64,000 bases of DNA from Cunninghamella blakesleeana (taxonomy: Eukaryota > Mucoromycota > Mucoromycetes > Mucorales > Cunninghamellaceae). The translations under genes were made by a program, and so were the position numbers. Below, in pieces: positions 1 to 10,707 of the stretch. Where the stretch lies: positions 477,501-541,500 of the forward strand of contig JAFCIZ010000001.1 in the NCBI GenBank assembly GCA_017871115.1, given 5' to 3'. The notes below the pieces were generated by a model. That model saw nothing but the letters and a program-made list of their open reading frames with translations. It was not told the origin of the DNA and made no database searches. Within the stretch, counting starts at the first letter, position 1. Each line of letters begins with the position of its first letter.

Positions 1-31
1 ATATTTGCTTATGATTTTTATTATTATATAG

Positions 32-120
32 ATTATACGCCAACACCTAATCCTGAGACTGTAACTGTTCATAGTCAAAACATTGTATCTAATAAAGATC
101 CATGGTGTATTGGCTGGTAA
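32..120 (+). CDS. Last exon of a gene truncated by the left edge
   Basis: A TATATAG acceptor ends at 31 and is followed by an open frame ending at TAA 118-120. The frame encodes about 28 residues rich in Thr and Pro, ending in PWCIGW. The rest of the gene lies outside the window, so no family can be assigned. The composition shift at the acceptor (AT-rich before, mixed after) and the clean stop support a real terminal exon. The product is not recognised. Confidence 0.5.
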
Positions 121-2398
121 AAAAAGAAAAAAGAAAACGAAATAAAATATACACTTCAATAAATAATGAAATGGTGAAATAATTTTTTTTTTTTTCTTAG
201 TCTTTTTGCTTGTTTTTTATGTTGTGCCGTAAAAAATGAATCATAAAATAAAGTTACTTGTCGTAACCACAAGTGACCCCTTTTGATACCATCCATCCTA
301 AAACGTTTCATTGTTATTTTTTTTTCCTTCTTTTTTTCGCATTATCGTGAAACATAATTCAAAAAAATATAAATTACGTTTATTTTAATTCTATTTTTTT
401 TTGATCCTAAAGAGATAATCAAAATTAAAATACAGCAACTTTATTTTAATAATTTATCCAGTAAATACATATCCATTTTTAGAAAATTTGAATATAATTC
501 AAAGGTTTATGTATTAAAATTTTTCTTTAAAAATATATATTCAATACAAAAATTAAATAAATTCATAATAAAGATAAAAAAAATAAAAATGAAATAAGAC
601 CCCTTTATTCCTTTTTTAATTCAAGTGGTTTTCTTACTTATTTCTCTAATATGGAATTTTATCTTTGAATTATATAATTCAAAAACTAGAACTAATATAC
701 TAAATATTGCAAACTTTACCTTTTATTTTAATATATGTAAATGGTTGAACAAGTGGTATAATTATGAGATTATATAGTTTATATTCTTAGTGTAGAGTCA
801 GTATTTTTTCCCTTACATGTTATTTATTATTTTTTATAAAAAGATGCCAAAATTTTAGCATTTTCTTACTATAGGAGGGGTTGTTGAGTTAAACCCTACA
901 TAAATTTGCTCCAGAAATGTATGCTCCTTTACAGCAAATTATATAATAATAATTACAATCCCTATTTCATAAAAGTAACTGAGCCATGCAATACTAGTAT
1001 AATCATTAGTCAGATATTTAAATATTCATACGCGTAAATATTTGCTATTCTTTTTATATTCAAACGATAGGTATATGATCGTTGTAGAAGAGGAACATCA
1101 TTTGAAAGAGCATTATTCAATAACTTACAGATAGGATCATACATTTTATTTTAGAATAGCTTATATTGAATACTTAACAATATAAAAAATTGTATTATAA
1201 CAGAAGGCGTCATGGTGTTTGACTGCCATATATATAATTTTCCAGTACGATGGAGTAATAAAAAGTGATAAAATACCATTAAAAAATTGAATGACTATAA
1301 AAAGTGAAGGAGAAGGAAAGAAAAGGACAAAAAAAAAAAAAAATTAAAATAAAAATGTAGTCATTTCATATTTTTTTTAATTCTCATCTTCTTTTATATT
1401 TTCACTTTTAATTAATAATAATAAAAGAGCTTTTCAAATCATAATATAGTTTTATTCATCACTACAAAAGATACTACAACATAGCCACTAAAGAAAGTAT
1501 ACTGAATAAAGTTACTAGAATTTTATTAAAATCCTAAACATATTGAATTATATAAATGATATAAAAATAGTATTATAGCTTTTATTTTTCTGATACTATA
1601 TATTATTTTATATATTTAAATAATAAACATTTAGATTGATATTATTTATAATAGACTCGGCCTGATATCTTTAAGTTTATATAAAATTTTAGTATAACAT
1701 TTTAACAGATTTAAATTTTATGATTAACCTTTTTATATTTCTATTTCTCTCTCTAATCTTATACAGGACACCAATAGAAAAGCTGTCAAGTAAATAGCAA
1801 AAATAACATTTCAGTTTTAAAGCGACATCTAAAGCGCTTCAATAAAGAACACTCACGAAAGAAAAATCAAAAAAAATCTATTTGAATATATCCTTGGAAC
1901 ATTATTAATAACAGCAGTAAATATATATAACGTATATTTGAAATAATTCATATTACTTGTACAAAAAGAAAAACAACCTAGTTATGTTTTATAGCAATGA
2001 TTAAAATAAAAACAAATTTAATTACAGAATTTAATTCTATAAAATATTCAATACTTTTATACAGTCAATAACTAGCCATTTATAATTCATTTGGACTATT
2101 TATTGCTTTATAAATTTCATCCATCGTTAATAATCACCTATTGGTATTTCTTAATAGCTATAAAGAATAATAAAAGGCAGTAATCAACTACTTTAATACC
2201 AAAAATTACACACAAATATTTAACTACATGTACTAAACTTCATATTTTGGTTATTTAATCAGCTTAATGAATTGATATAAATTGCGAACAAGTTTTAAAT
2301 ATTATAAATTAATATTTATTTTTTTATTAGTATTTAAAGAGCATAAAAATTAGTACAAAATATGATTTCAATTTCCAAATACTATTTAAGAGAAAATT
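121..2398. other. Gene-poor AT-rich stretch
   Basis: About 2.3 kb with no open frame of useful length on either strand and no tRNA-like or repeat-element structure that I can see. It holds the 3' flank of the left-edge gene and the 3' flank of the minus-strand Gag-like gene. Short homopolymers (A or T runs of 8-13) are scattered through it. It could hide decayed transposon sequence, but I see no terminal repeats. Confidence 0.5.
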
Positions 2399-3505
2399 CT
2401 AAACAATGACAACTTCAGCCAATGAAGTTGATTTGCCATATTCATATCTTTCTTTCAATGAATTCAATTTATGTTCGGGTTTTTTGTAAATAATTAATCC
2501 AAGAATGAACACAAATATCCACGTAACATAGAAAACACGAGCAGCATCCAAAAGGTTCATTTTTTCAGCTTTTGATATAGAGTGAATTAGAATTATGATA
2601 GTTGATGCTGAAAGGCCACCAGTTATCCATTGAACTTTTTTCTCGATACGCAACCACTTGTCAGTAATTTTCAAATTAACAGCGGGTTTTAAAAAAGGTA
2701 GCATTCTTGCTTGTAACCCTTTGAGGTCACCATCAATCACTTCGTTTGCCTCTTTGATTTTAATGCTACGGTCTAATACCTTATCTTTTAGTTCATTTGC
2801 TTTAATTACAAATTCATCATATGATCCATGCAATTCTTGTGCACCAGAAGGCACCTTAAAAACGCTAGTTCCTTTAATATATACATAGTAATATATGAAA
2901 GCATGAATAGTAGTGATTGCTATTATGCAAACTGTCAAAACAAAAATAAGAGTAGTATCCTCTGATATTGTGCATGAAAGAACTGCCGGGATAAAACCAA
3001 TTGCATTACTCGCAATGAATTTTGAGCTGTAGCCACCCAACTTCTTCTTAAAAACTGTATGATGTTTTCTTTCCAGGTCGTATATTTGATTCATTTGAAT
3101 GCTGGCATCTTTGATGGCTTGATCAATAGTTTTTACATCATACATAGCCCGAAAAGCATGTCTAAATTTGATTACGAAATCTTTCCAAGTTTTGATATCG
3201 CTGCCAATCAACCATAAAGCAGCTCGATCACCTAAAAAGTCCTTCACGTTGCTTAATTTATCTTCCTCATTTATCCAGCCACTTCGCATTGCTCTTTCTT
3301 CATACATCAATAACCAACCAATAGGTTCCATGCCATACTGGAAAGTTTTAATAGGAGGGCGGCGATAAGATGGTACTCTCTCTAGTGCACGACCAATTTT
3401 GGATATCAAATAAGGAAGTACTTTATCTTCAATGGAATTAGGGTCCATTTCAATTTTACCTTCCTTGGTATCAAAATTAATAACTAATGAACTAGTACCA
3501 ACCAT
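2399..3505 (-). CDS. Gag-like capsid domain fused to a four-helix membrane region
   Basis: A single-exon frame of 368 codons. I start it at ATG 3505-3503; a TTG two codons upstream extends the frame but is not a likely start. Residues about 52-119 carry the pattern of a Ty3-type retrotransposon Gag capsid domain: a Trp near residue 64, Tyr-Glu-Glu, an alternating hydrophobic stretch with FLGDRAALWL, then TWKDF and a terminal Phe. No CCHC zinc knuckle follows. Instead there are hydrophobic segments at about 163-178, 185-210, 293-311 and 322-340, around a charged central region (211-290) likely to be helical. The tail is hydrophilic. No protease, reverse transcriptase or integrase frame lies nearby. 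Either a domesticated Gag domain was captured by a membrane protein, or this is an unusual element-encoded protein. The Gag resemblance is pattern-based; the membrane segments are seen directly. The intact frame in a decayed region suggests constraint or recent arrival. Confidence 0.7.
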   Translation of the reverse strand: MVGTSSLVINFDTKEGKIEMDPNSIEDKVLPYLISKIGRALERVPSYRRPPIKTFQYGMEPIGWLLMYEERAMRSGWINEEDKLSNVKDFLGDRAALWLIGSDIKTWKDFVIKFRHAFRAMYDVKTIDQAIKDASIQMNQIYDLERKHHTVFKKKLGGYSSKFIASNAIGFIPAVLSCTISEDTTLIFVLTVCIIAITTIHAFIYYYVYIKGTSVFKVPSGAQELHGSYDEFVIKANELKDKVLDRSIKIKEANEVIDGDLKGLQARMLPFLKPAVNLKITDKWLRIEKKVQWITGGLSASTIIILIHSISKAEKMNLLDAARVFYVTWIFVFILGLIIYKKPEHKLNSLKERYEYGKSTSLAEVVIV

Positions 3506-4089
3506 TACCAATGTTTAACTTTCTATTACAGATTTGTTCCCAAAAAAAAAAGAAAAGAAAAATACAGATAATAATAATATTTTGCGATGTTATGAAATAT
3601 ATTTTAAAATAAAATGTAAAAGAGAAAGAAAAGGGTGAAAAGGGTTATAATTGGGGTTTAATTTATAAAAAAAAATACAGTAAAAATTAATCCAATAGAA
3701 TGAGATGTATTGATTTAAAATATAAAAATAGTTGTCAAAGATCACATTCGCATAGAAAATCTAGAATATAAAAAAAATTTAAAGATAAATAAAAACAACG
3801 TAGTGTAGTGTAACGTGATGTTATTAACATGGAAATACTAACTTGTAATATATACAATCAAGTATACTTTTTTTTAATGGCTCAAGATTAAGATCCATTT
3901 AATTTTCATGAATATAAATAAAGTTTTATGGTATTATTAAGAAAAAATTGCGTTAATAATGCATAATAAAAAAAGAGAAGGAGCGGTTTAAATAATGCAT
4001 CTTTACACGAAAATCTAGTAAATTAAAAACCGCAATATGTTATACACAAAGCACAAAAAAATTCGTTATGCTTAGATTCTGTTTAAAAA
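3506..4089. other. AT-rich upstream region of the Gag-like gene
   Basis: Non-coding, about 580 bp, with A-rich runs just upstream of the minus-strand start (3540-3560). No convincing TATA element or other site stands out. Confidence 0.4.
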
Positions 4090-4230
4090 ATGAATAATGA
4101 CTCAGCATTTGAAACCACTAATAGCGGTGAGGAATATTGCATTGTAGTCAAGGCGATCGCCCAAAAATATATGTATTTCATACCCAAGAGCTCCATTATT
4201 TTCATTATGGAACTCTTTTTTTTTTCTTGA
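4090..4230 (+). pseudogene. Coding-like 46-codon fragment
   Basis: ATG 4090 opens a 46-residue frame with mixed composition (start MNNDSAFETTNSGEEY, then an Ile/Phe-rich half) ending at TGA 4228-4230. The balanced codons stand out from the flanking AT-rich DNA. None of the GT donors I tested joins it in phase to the exon-like segment at 4354-4464. It may be a decayed exon. Family not recognised. Confidence 0.25.
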
Positions 4231-4353
4231 ATAAAACATTTACTTAGGCAGTAAAAAAAATTAGACGCGAATATTTTTTGTGTGTATGTGATAATCATTA
4301 TTTTAAAAAAAATCAAACAAACTATATGTTTTATCTTCCTTTTTCATTTTCAG

Positions 4354-4464
4354 TTAGTAGAGGATAATGAGCTTTACTATGAACACACAAATAAAAATTT
4401 TGACTACGTAAAAGAAAATTTGCATTGTATAAAAGATTTATGCGTAGTAGTAGCTGAGTTTTAA
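4354..4464 (+). pseudogene. Exon-like 36-codon fragment after a good acceptor
   Basis: A pyrimidine-rich tract ending in TTTTCAG (to 4353) precedes a frame that begins LVEDNELYYEHTNKNF and ends at TAA 4462-4464. The acceptor and protein-like composition suggest a terminal exon, but no matching upstream exon is found. It is probably a remnant of a lost gene or element. Function unknown. Confidence 0.3.
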
Positions 4465-5054
4465 TACTTTGCTCTGCTCCACTTTCCTTTTCTTCTCTTT
4501 TTATAAAAAATACATTTACCTAATCTTACCTTGAAATTGCTATTATTCAAAAACGAAATCTTTTGTGGTAATTTTTATCTTAGTTAATTAAATCTTTTAT
4601 TTTTATTATTTATTAGATTGTATATAAAGTTCCTGAATTAATAAAAGTGCTATTAAATAAATGCTTGAAGAGCGATATAAATATATGCATATATAGTATG
4701 TCTATATACATATTTATTGGAAAATTCTAATTAATATTATAATCCTATTTTTATGCAAGACCTATTTTCTATAAAGAACACTCAGTAAATTATAACTATA
4801 TTATATTATATATATACACTTATATATATGTCAAATTATAAACAGAAAAGTAGCGAATAGAAAGTTATAATAGTTTTCATTGTAGCAGATTATTCTCATT
4901 CTTTTGATGTTTATAATAGTTTTTTTTAAGGTAGTTTTTATTTTTATTTTAAAAAATATAAATAAATACAAACATATTATACCTTTTTTTTCTCAACTAT
5001 ATATATATATATATATATATATATTAACTATCAGATACTATTGGTACTCAACAC

Positions 5055-5428
5055 ATGCTCAACGACAAGAATGAAAAAGAAAAAATAGATGTTATTGGTG
5101 TATACCAAAATGCTAGTTTCCCCGGATATTATGATGAAGATGTTGATAGTTTCCTTGATAACTGGATACCCGGGTCCACTCTCTCTTCTGGTAATAACAA
5201 TGGTCTTGCTCGTTGTAAGGTCTGAAAAATTTCCAACAATATACACCTCGCTCTCTTTCCGTTACAGATGATTATAGTTTGGCTGTTCTCAATCCTAATG
5301 ATATAACTAGTAATTATTAAAAATGTATTTTAATTAGGAATAATCTTCCCTACGATAATCTTCCTGGTGTTTGTTCTATGAGCGATATCTTCATTTACTC
5401 GAGTGGTCTGGGTTCCGAATTATTTTAA
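5055..5428 (+). pseudogene. Broken small gene with one intron and an internal stop
   Basis: ATG 5055 opens a frame rich in Asp, Asn, Gly and Ser. A GTAAGG donor (5215) and TTACAG acceptor (to 5267) splice in phase (5055-5214 + 5268 onward), giving ...GLARYDYSLAVLNPND. The same frame then meets TAA at 5318-5320, yet continues protein-like for 35 more codons to TAA 5426-5428. The only GT...AG path over that stop is 28 nt and shifts frame. The frame is also open upstream of the ATG to a possible TATCAG acceptor at 5034. I read it as a decayed gene. Family not recognised. Confidence 0.35.
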
Positions 5429-6222
5429 AAAAACTTTTAAAAGTTGAGAGATATCTTTCAAAATTGTCAACACTAAGAATTAAAAGTGATTAACTCCATA
5501 ACATATCAGATATACGTATATATATGCAATTATTTGTATATTAATAATATGGAATTACTTTAATAAATTGATAAAATTACATATATTTTGTTAAATTTAC
5601 TAAAAGGTGGATAAAATAACCAATAGTAATATACAATAATATATAATGTGGTCATGTAAAAAAAGAAAAAAAAGATATTATGTAGGAGTATTTTTTATTT
5701 GACGTTTTATTTTTTTAAAAAAATAAAAAAAAAATGCAACGAAAGCTTAATATTTGCTCGTTACTGATAAGCTTTGCAAAAATAATATGGGCTCTAGTAC
5801 TAATTTTTTATGTAATCCAAACGAAATTAAACTCCTACGCAACTATAGTTACTATTTTTATAGTCTTCTCAACAGAATGTTTGACTTAATTCCATTTATC
5901 CTTCACTTGCTTTTATTTATTTATTTTGTTATTATTATAATTGTCTTTTTATTAATAATATATATAAAATAATAAAAATCCATTTTCACTAGACAGTGTC
6001 AGTTCTAGGTATTTTTTCCCTGAAAAAAAATAAAGAAATCGACACGTTCTATCAAGTAATTTATTTTCTAGATCAGGGTTTATAGGTTACACTTGAATAT
6101 TTTATAATATAACCAATTTAATTATTATTATTATTATTATTATTATTAATTTTTCACTCTTTCTTTCTCTATTTATTCAATTATTTTTACTTTTTTTATA
6201 AATATAATCGTCCATTATAATC
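5429..6222. other. Intergenic, with an ATT microsatellite
   Basis: AT-rich, no supported gene. An ATT repeat of about nine units sits at 6121-6148, and a pyrimidine-rich tract (6150-6200) leads into the next start codon. A hydrophobic 72-codon frame at 5754-5972 looks like chance. Confidence 0.45.
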
Positions 6223-7017
6223 ATGTCAGAGAATTTATCTTTTATATTTCGAATAATTAATATAGTAACTGCTGCGTTTATGATCATTGGTTCTGTTAGT
6301 TTAATTCTTCAAGGATGTAATGCTTATATATACATATATTCATATATTCATATATAAATGTATCTATATATTAAAACGTCATTTATCCCTTTCTTTTTCT
6401 TTTTTAAAAAATAAGATTTTCCAAGAATTATACTAGCCATTATTTGTATGTAAGTAAAGGGTCATTAACTAGGAATATTTTTAATTTTTATTTCATTTTT
6501 TAAAATCTAATGAATCACCAATGTATTTCCTTTCTTTTATTTTAGAATTTTTGGAGCCATTACTATAGTTTTTGAATTTCAATTACCTGGACAAATTACT
6601 CAATTTGCATCTATTATGTTTTCATTTTTAGGACGAGGACTGTTTTATCTTTTTATAGGGTGTATATTATTAAATAATGCTCCCTTATCTATTGCTTGTG
6701 GTGTCATTATTATTGTTGTTGCTATTATATATATTGTATTACATTTTATTCCATCCATTGAACCACCAAAAAACATGCAAATGTCCGCTTTTGAAGAGTC
6801 TATTGGTTTATTAAGACATCACCACCAGCATCAATATAATCCATCAACCTCTACTCCTCCTTTTACCACTCCTTCTACTCCAATGAATAACTATCATCCA
6901 TCAGCTTCACCTATGTATTCGTCTACTCCTTCTTCTCCTCATCCACCACCTATTCCACAAGAAACAACGCCTTATCCACAAAAAACCTATATTCCAAACG
7001 AAGCACATATTGTATAA
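6223..7017 (+). CDS. Tvp15-like / COPI-associated Golgi membrane protein
   Basis: Three exons, 6223-6316, 6416-6449 and 6546-7017, close in phase to give 199 residues. The N-terminal 130 residues form four hydrophobic segments, with the pattern SFLGRGLFYLFIGCI, diagnostic of the COPI-associated/Tvp15 family (PF08507). Members are small Golgi and late-secretory membrane proteins linked to COPI vesicles; their exact activity is not known. After the last helix a Pro/Ser/Thr/His-rich cytosolic tail of about 65 residues follows, longer than usual. The gene converges on PAM17 with 194 bp between stops. A paralogue lies at 41406-42255. Family call is strong; the Golgi role is by homology. Confidence 0.85.
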
Positions 7018-7064
7018 TCATCTTTTTTTTATAATTATTTTTTAAATTATTCAACTTTTATTAC

Positions 7065-7105
<41 letters not shown>

Positions 7106-7211
7106 ATTGCTTTATTTATATAAATATATATATAAATATATATATATATCTTTTATATACTTTTTTTTTTCAAGTCTAAACCATAATAAACATTAAATAA
7201 TAGAGTTGTAT
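7018..7211. repeat. Short convergent spacer with ATT and AT repeats
   Basis: Between two converging genes. It has an ATT run (about 7071-7101) and AT-rich repeats (7120-7155) followed by a poly-T tract. Likely holds both polyadenylation regions. Confidence 0.5.
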
Positions 7212-7875
7212 TTATTCTTCCAAAGCAGCAGCATCACCACCAAATACTCTTTTACGATAAAACTCACGTTGTTTTCTTAACCAAGATCTATAATCAGATA
7301 CGGATTTTATATTTTCACCATAATAATCAGGAACAGGGTTTTGTACAGAATTAAAACGGGCATCCACTCTATTTTTTTTAATACGTTCATAAAAGGCCTT
7401 ATCACGAGCGTCCATTTCAGGTACATATTTACGGTTTAAGGCTTTGAAAATAACATCGCCAAATAAAGGTCCTGTTAAAAATCCACAAAAACCCTATATT
7501 TATATTATTATAAAGAATAAAAATGTCATTTTTATTAGTATTCCCTAATATATACATTTATAATATTATATACTTTACCGCTCCTAAAGTACTTAATGCA
7601 GCAGCCATTAAAGGATCCATGCCGAAAATAGTTGTTGTAGGGTCGATTTGCATTTGCATAAAATAAGCACCAGTGTAGGTAGCTGGTAATATAGTACAAG
7701 GAGCATAACTAGCCCGTTCAAATAATAAACGTTTGGATCGAAGTTTAAAATAATCATTCCAAGTAGGAATTAATAATTGTCTAGTATTTTCAGCTTGAGA
7801 AGCATAAGCTCTAAGTATATGTTTGGGTTGTGAATGTAAGGTATGTTGAAGTTGTGTTCTAATAATGAATGACAT
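7212..7875 (-). CDS. PAM17: Pam17, presequence translocase motor subunit
   Basis: Two exons, 7579-7875 and 7212-7493, joined in phase by a GTAAAG...ATATAG intron, encode 192 residues, close to the usual size of about 200. Pam17 sits in the mitochondrial inner membrane and helps assemble the TIM23 import motor (Pam16-Pam18 module). The first 35 residues are rich in Arg, Gln and Ser and lack acidic residues, as in a mitochondrial presequence. The family signature TWNDYFKLRSKR is followed by the TTIFGMDPL segment and two hydrophobic segments that span the splice site. The C-terminal 70 residues are charged and matrix-facing by homology. A CGGAATTTAAA element lies 126 bp upstream of the start. 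Confidence 0.9.
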
Positions 7876-8379
7876 TTTTTTTAAGAGTTTTTTTTTTTAA
7901 AGAAAAATAGAATGGAAAGAGAAAGAAAAAAATAAAAAGGGCTGGGTAAAAAAAAATATATAAATATGTGACAGGCTATACAATTTTCCAAATTTGTCGT
8001 CGGAATTTAAATGTTTTTTAGTATATTATTTAAAAAAAATAATAATTGCATGTATATGGAAAAATACAATCCATTATTTAACGTATAAAAATATTTAAAA
8101 GTATTATAATTGTTATTATCATTATATTGTATAATTCATTATATATATACTACTTTATTTTAAAAGAAAATTTAATAAGAGATTTTATTATGCATAAAAA
8201 AATTTGGCTGTGCTTGAATGGCGTAATTTTTTTAAAGGAGGCAAAAATTCAAAAAAAAAAAAAAAAATACTACTTATTTTTTTTTTTTCTTACTTTTCTT
8301 TCTTTATATTTTTTTTTTTTTTTTTAAAAAAAAAAGGGAAAAGGGAAAAAAGAAAATAATCAGTATAAAAATACATATA
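7876..8379. other. Divergent intergenic region with T(n)A(n) palindrome
   Basis: Separates PAM17 (minus) and the O-fucosyltransferase-like gene (plus). It holds TTTTCCAAATTT and CGGAATTTAAA within 30 bp (7984-8011), and a run of 17 T followed by 10 A at 8309-8335. Such tracts usually exclude nucleosomes. Confidence 0.45.
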
Positions 8380-10262
8380 ATGATTAAAAGAAGATTTATT
8401 TATTTTACAATCTTACTATCATCATCTTTATTAACGGTACTACACTTGAAAAGATTACAGGGTCAAACAAAGGAACAACATCTTGAAACCTTTACTGAAG
8501 ACATCATACAAGACCAAGAGCGTTTTATATCATATTTTCCTCATGGGTAAGTTATTTTCTTTAAAAAATAATAATGGTATAGATAGTGATCTTTAATAAA
8601 AATAAGGATATGTAAAGAAAATATAATTTAAGCTGTTCCTCTTTTTAATAATGATATCTTCACTTTATTATACTATTATATAGTGACTTTTTTGAACAGC
8701 TTGAAGCTTTAAAAGTTGGATTACGAATAGCACAAAGCACAAATAGAACTCTAATAGCACCACAATTAATATTGGGTAAAAATGATGGATGGGCACCATT
8801 TCAAAAATTATCAAAACGATATGAACAACAAGATAAATCAATACTCAACATAATATGCAATAATGAATATAACGACACCTTACTATCATCATCAATACCT
8901 TTAGAAAATAGGATAGATATAGAACTTTGCGATGAAATGAACAATTGGACAGAAATCCCATGGAGTAGTTTATTTAATATGGCGTTTTTAGAGAGACATC
9001 AAGTAAAAATGATAGATAGAATGGATCATCAGTGGAAACCAAAAGAAGTATCTGAAATGACTATTTTAGATCCACTCACCTTTTTGGAAAACGGTACAAC
9101 AACCATTACAGCAACAACAACAAACAAGAGAAAACAACAGCAGCAACAAAAACAACTTTCTTTTAAAGACTTTAGTAAAGATTGGAAAAAATGGTTCAAT
9201 GAAAAATTATACCCAGTATCTTCAGATCAGTTAAAAAAACCTTTATCACACATAAAAGTATTTGAATCCCATTTAAGATCCATCACAACTAAATATATTC
9301 AACTTGGATCCCTTTCAAGGGGGTCAGCTTATCCATCTATACAAACTGAAAAACAAATGGATTTAATGCAGCAGTTTTCAGATGAAATGGTGCCTAATCA
9401 TTTGGACTCACTTCAACAATTGACAAATAAGGTTGTCTCCGCGTTAGGTGGAGAAAAGGAATATATCTCGTACCATTTACATATGAATACAGTGGCCAAA
9501 ACAGAGATAGACATTAGGAAAGCCAATGCTTTACTTTTTCAAAATCACCAATGGTTAGATAATGTGAAGTTATTAGAAGAAATGGAAAAGGAGAAGGAAG
9601 AAAATGAAAATAATGACAACGAAAAAGGAATAGTAACAAAGGATGATCCTATGTCAGTATTGGATAATGGAACATTATTGGATCTAGTCAATGCCATCGT
9701 TTTTGAAATATTAGGTGATATGCCTATAAATCAAGCAGTCTCAGCCTCTTTCCCTATTCAGCCATCTTCATTATTAGATCAATTAAATAACAAAAATAAT
9801 AATAACGGTGGTGGTAGTGATATGGAATTATTACAAGCTTGTGTAGATTATAGAATTAATATTGATCCCCTCTATCCGATTGTATACCTTGTGACAGATA
9901 TTCCTTGGGATAGTAATATTTTAAAACCATTAAATGATTTTTTTCCTTGTTTATTCACCAAAAATGATTTTAAAAAATGGAATATCATTCAAACTGGTTG
10001 GGCTTTAAATAACAAAATGGGCTTATATGATGTCGTGGATTATGATGAAATTCTTTCACCGTTTTTGGATATGCTGATTGCCATAAATGGTATGTATTAC
10101 ATGATAAAACATAAACAAAAGAAAATATAATTAGATTTTTTTTTATATATTCTTACATATAAATATATATATTCTTTTTTTTTATTATTAGCTTATTCAT
10201 TTTTAGAAACTCCAATAACACCAACCACTAAATTTGTATCTAGGCAACATCACAAGTTATAA
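8380..10262 (+). CDS. O-fucosyltransferase-like type II membrane protein
   Basis: Exons 8380-8546, 8684-10089 and 10192-10262 give 547 residues. A short cytosolic start (MIKRR) and a hydrophobic stretch at about 6-22 suggest a Golgi type II anchor. Right after it comes SYFPHGDFFEQLEALKVGL and NRTLIAP, matching the N-terminal motif of fungal GDP-fucose O-fucosyltransferase-type proteins (PF10250 group), where a Gly/Asn-Gln segment binds the sugar nucleotide. Near the C-terminus, YLVTDIPWD and the terminal AYSFLETP pattern resemble the family's closing motifs. The expected Asn of the N-terminal motif is replaced (DFFEQ), so activity is uncertain. An Asn/Glu-rich insertion lies mid-protein. Substrate unknown. 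The link to the family is by motif order, not by a search. Confidence 0.65.
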
Positions 10263-10263
10263 G

Positions 10264-10308
<45 letters not shown>

Positions 10309-10707
10309 AGTTGTTATTTATTTATTTTTTTACTATTTAATAAAAATAAAAAATTATAATGCGGCTGAGTTGTAAAATTCATATCTCCTTTTTCTATATA
10401 TTTTTTTTAAATTTTTGTTTGTCATTTTTTCATTCCTCTTTCCCCTCTCTTTCACTTTTTACATATATTACTATCATTATTTATTTGTCTTTACTATTAT
10501 TATAAAAATATTTTATATATTACTTTTTTTTTTTTTACTGTATTTTATAATCTTTAAATATAAAAAGGAATCACATATATATATATTATATATATAAAAG
10601 CTCAAACACGTTGAAAAAATAGAATAAAAAAAAACTTCTCAAAAGCATAGTCAGGTTAATATTCAACAAACTTTAAAAACAACATCCTTTCAAAATAAAT
10701 AAATAAA
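10263..10707. repeat. Intergenic with AT microsatellite
   Basis: Holds a TA repeat of about 15 units (10276-10305), T-rich tracts and a pyrimidine-rich stretch at 10425-10460. No gene seen. It is presumably the promoter of the TBC gene. Confidence 0.45.

Noticed and set aside
5754..5972. 72-codon plus-strand hydrophobic frame
   Set aside because: The second half is an Ile/Phe/Tyr run from ATT/TTA repeats; no homology or splice support.
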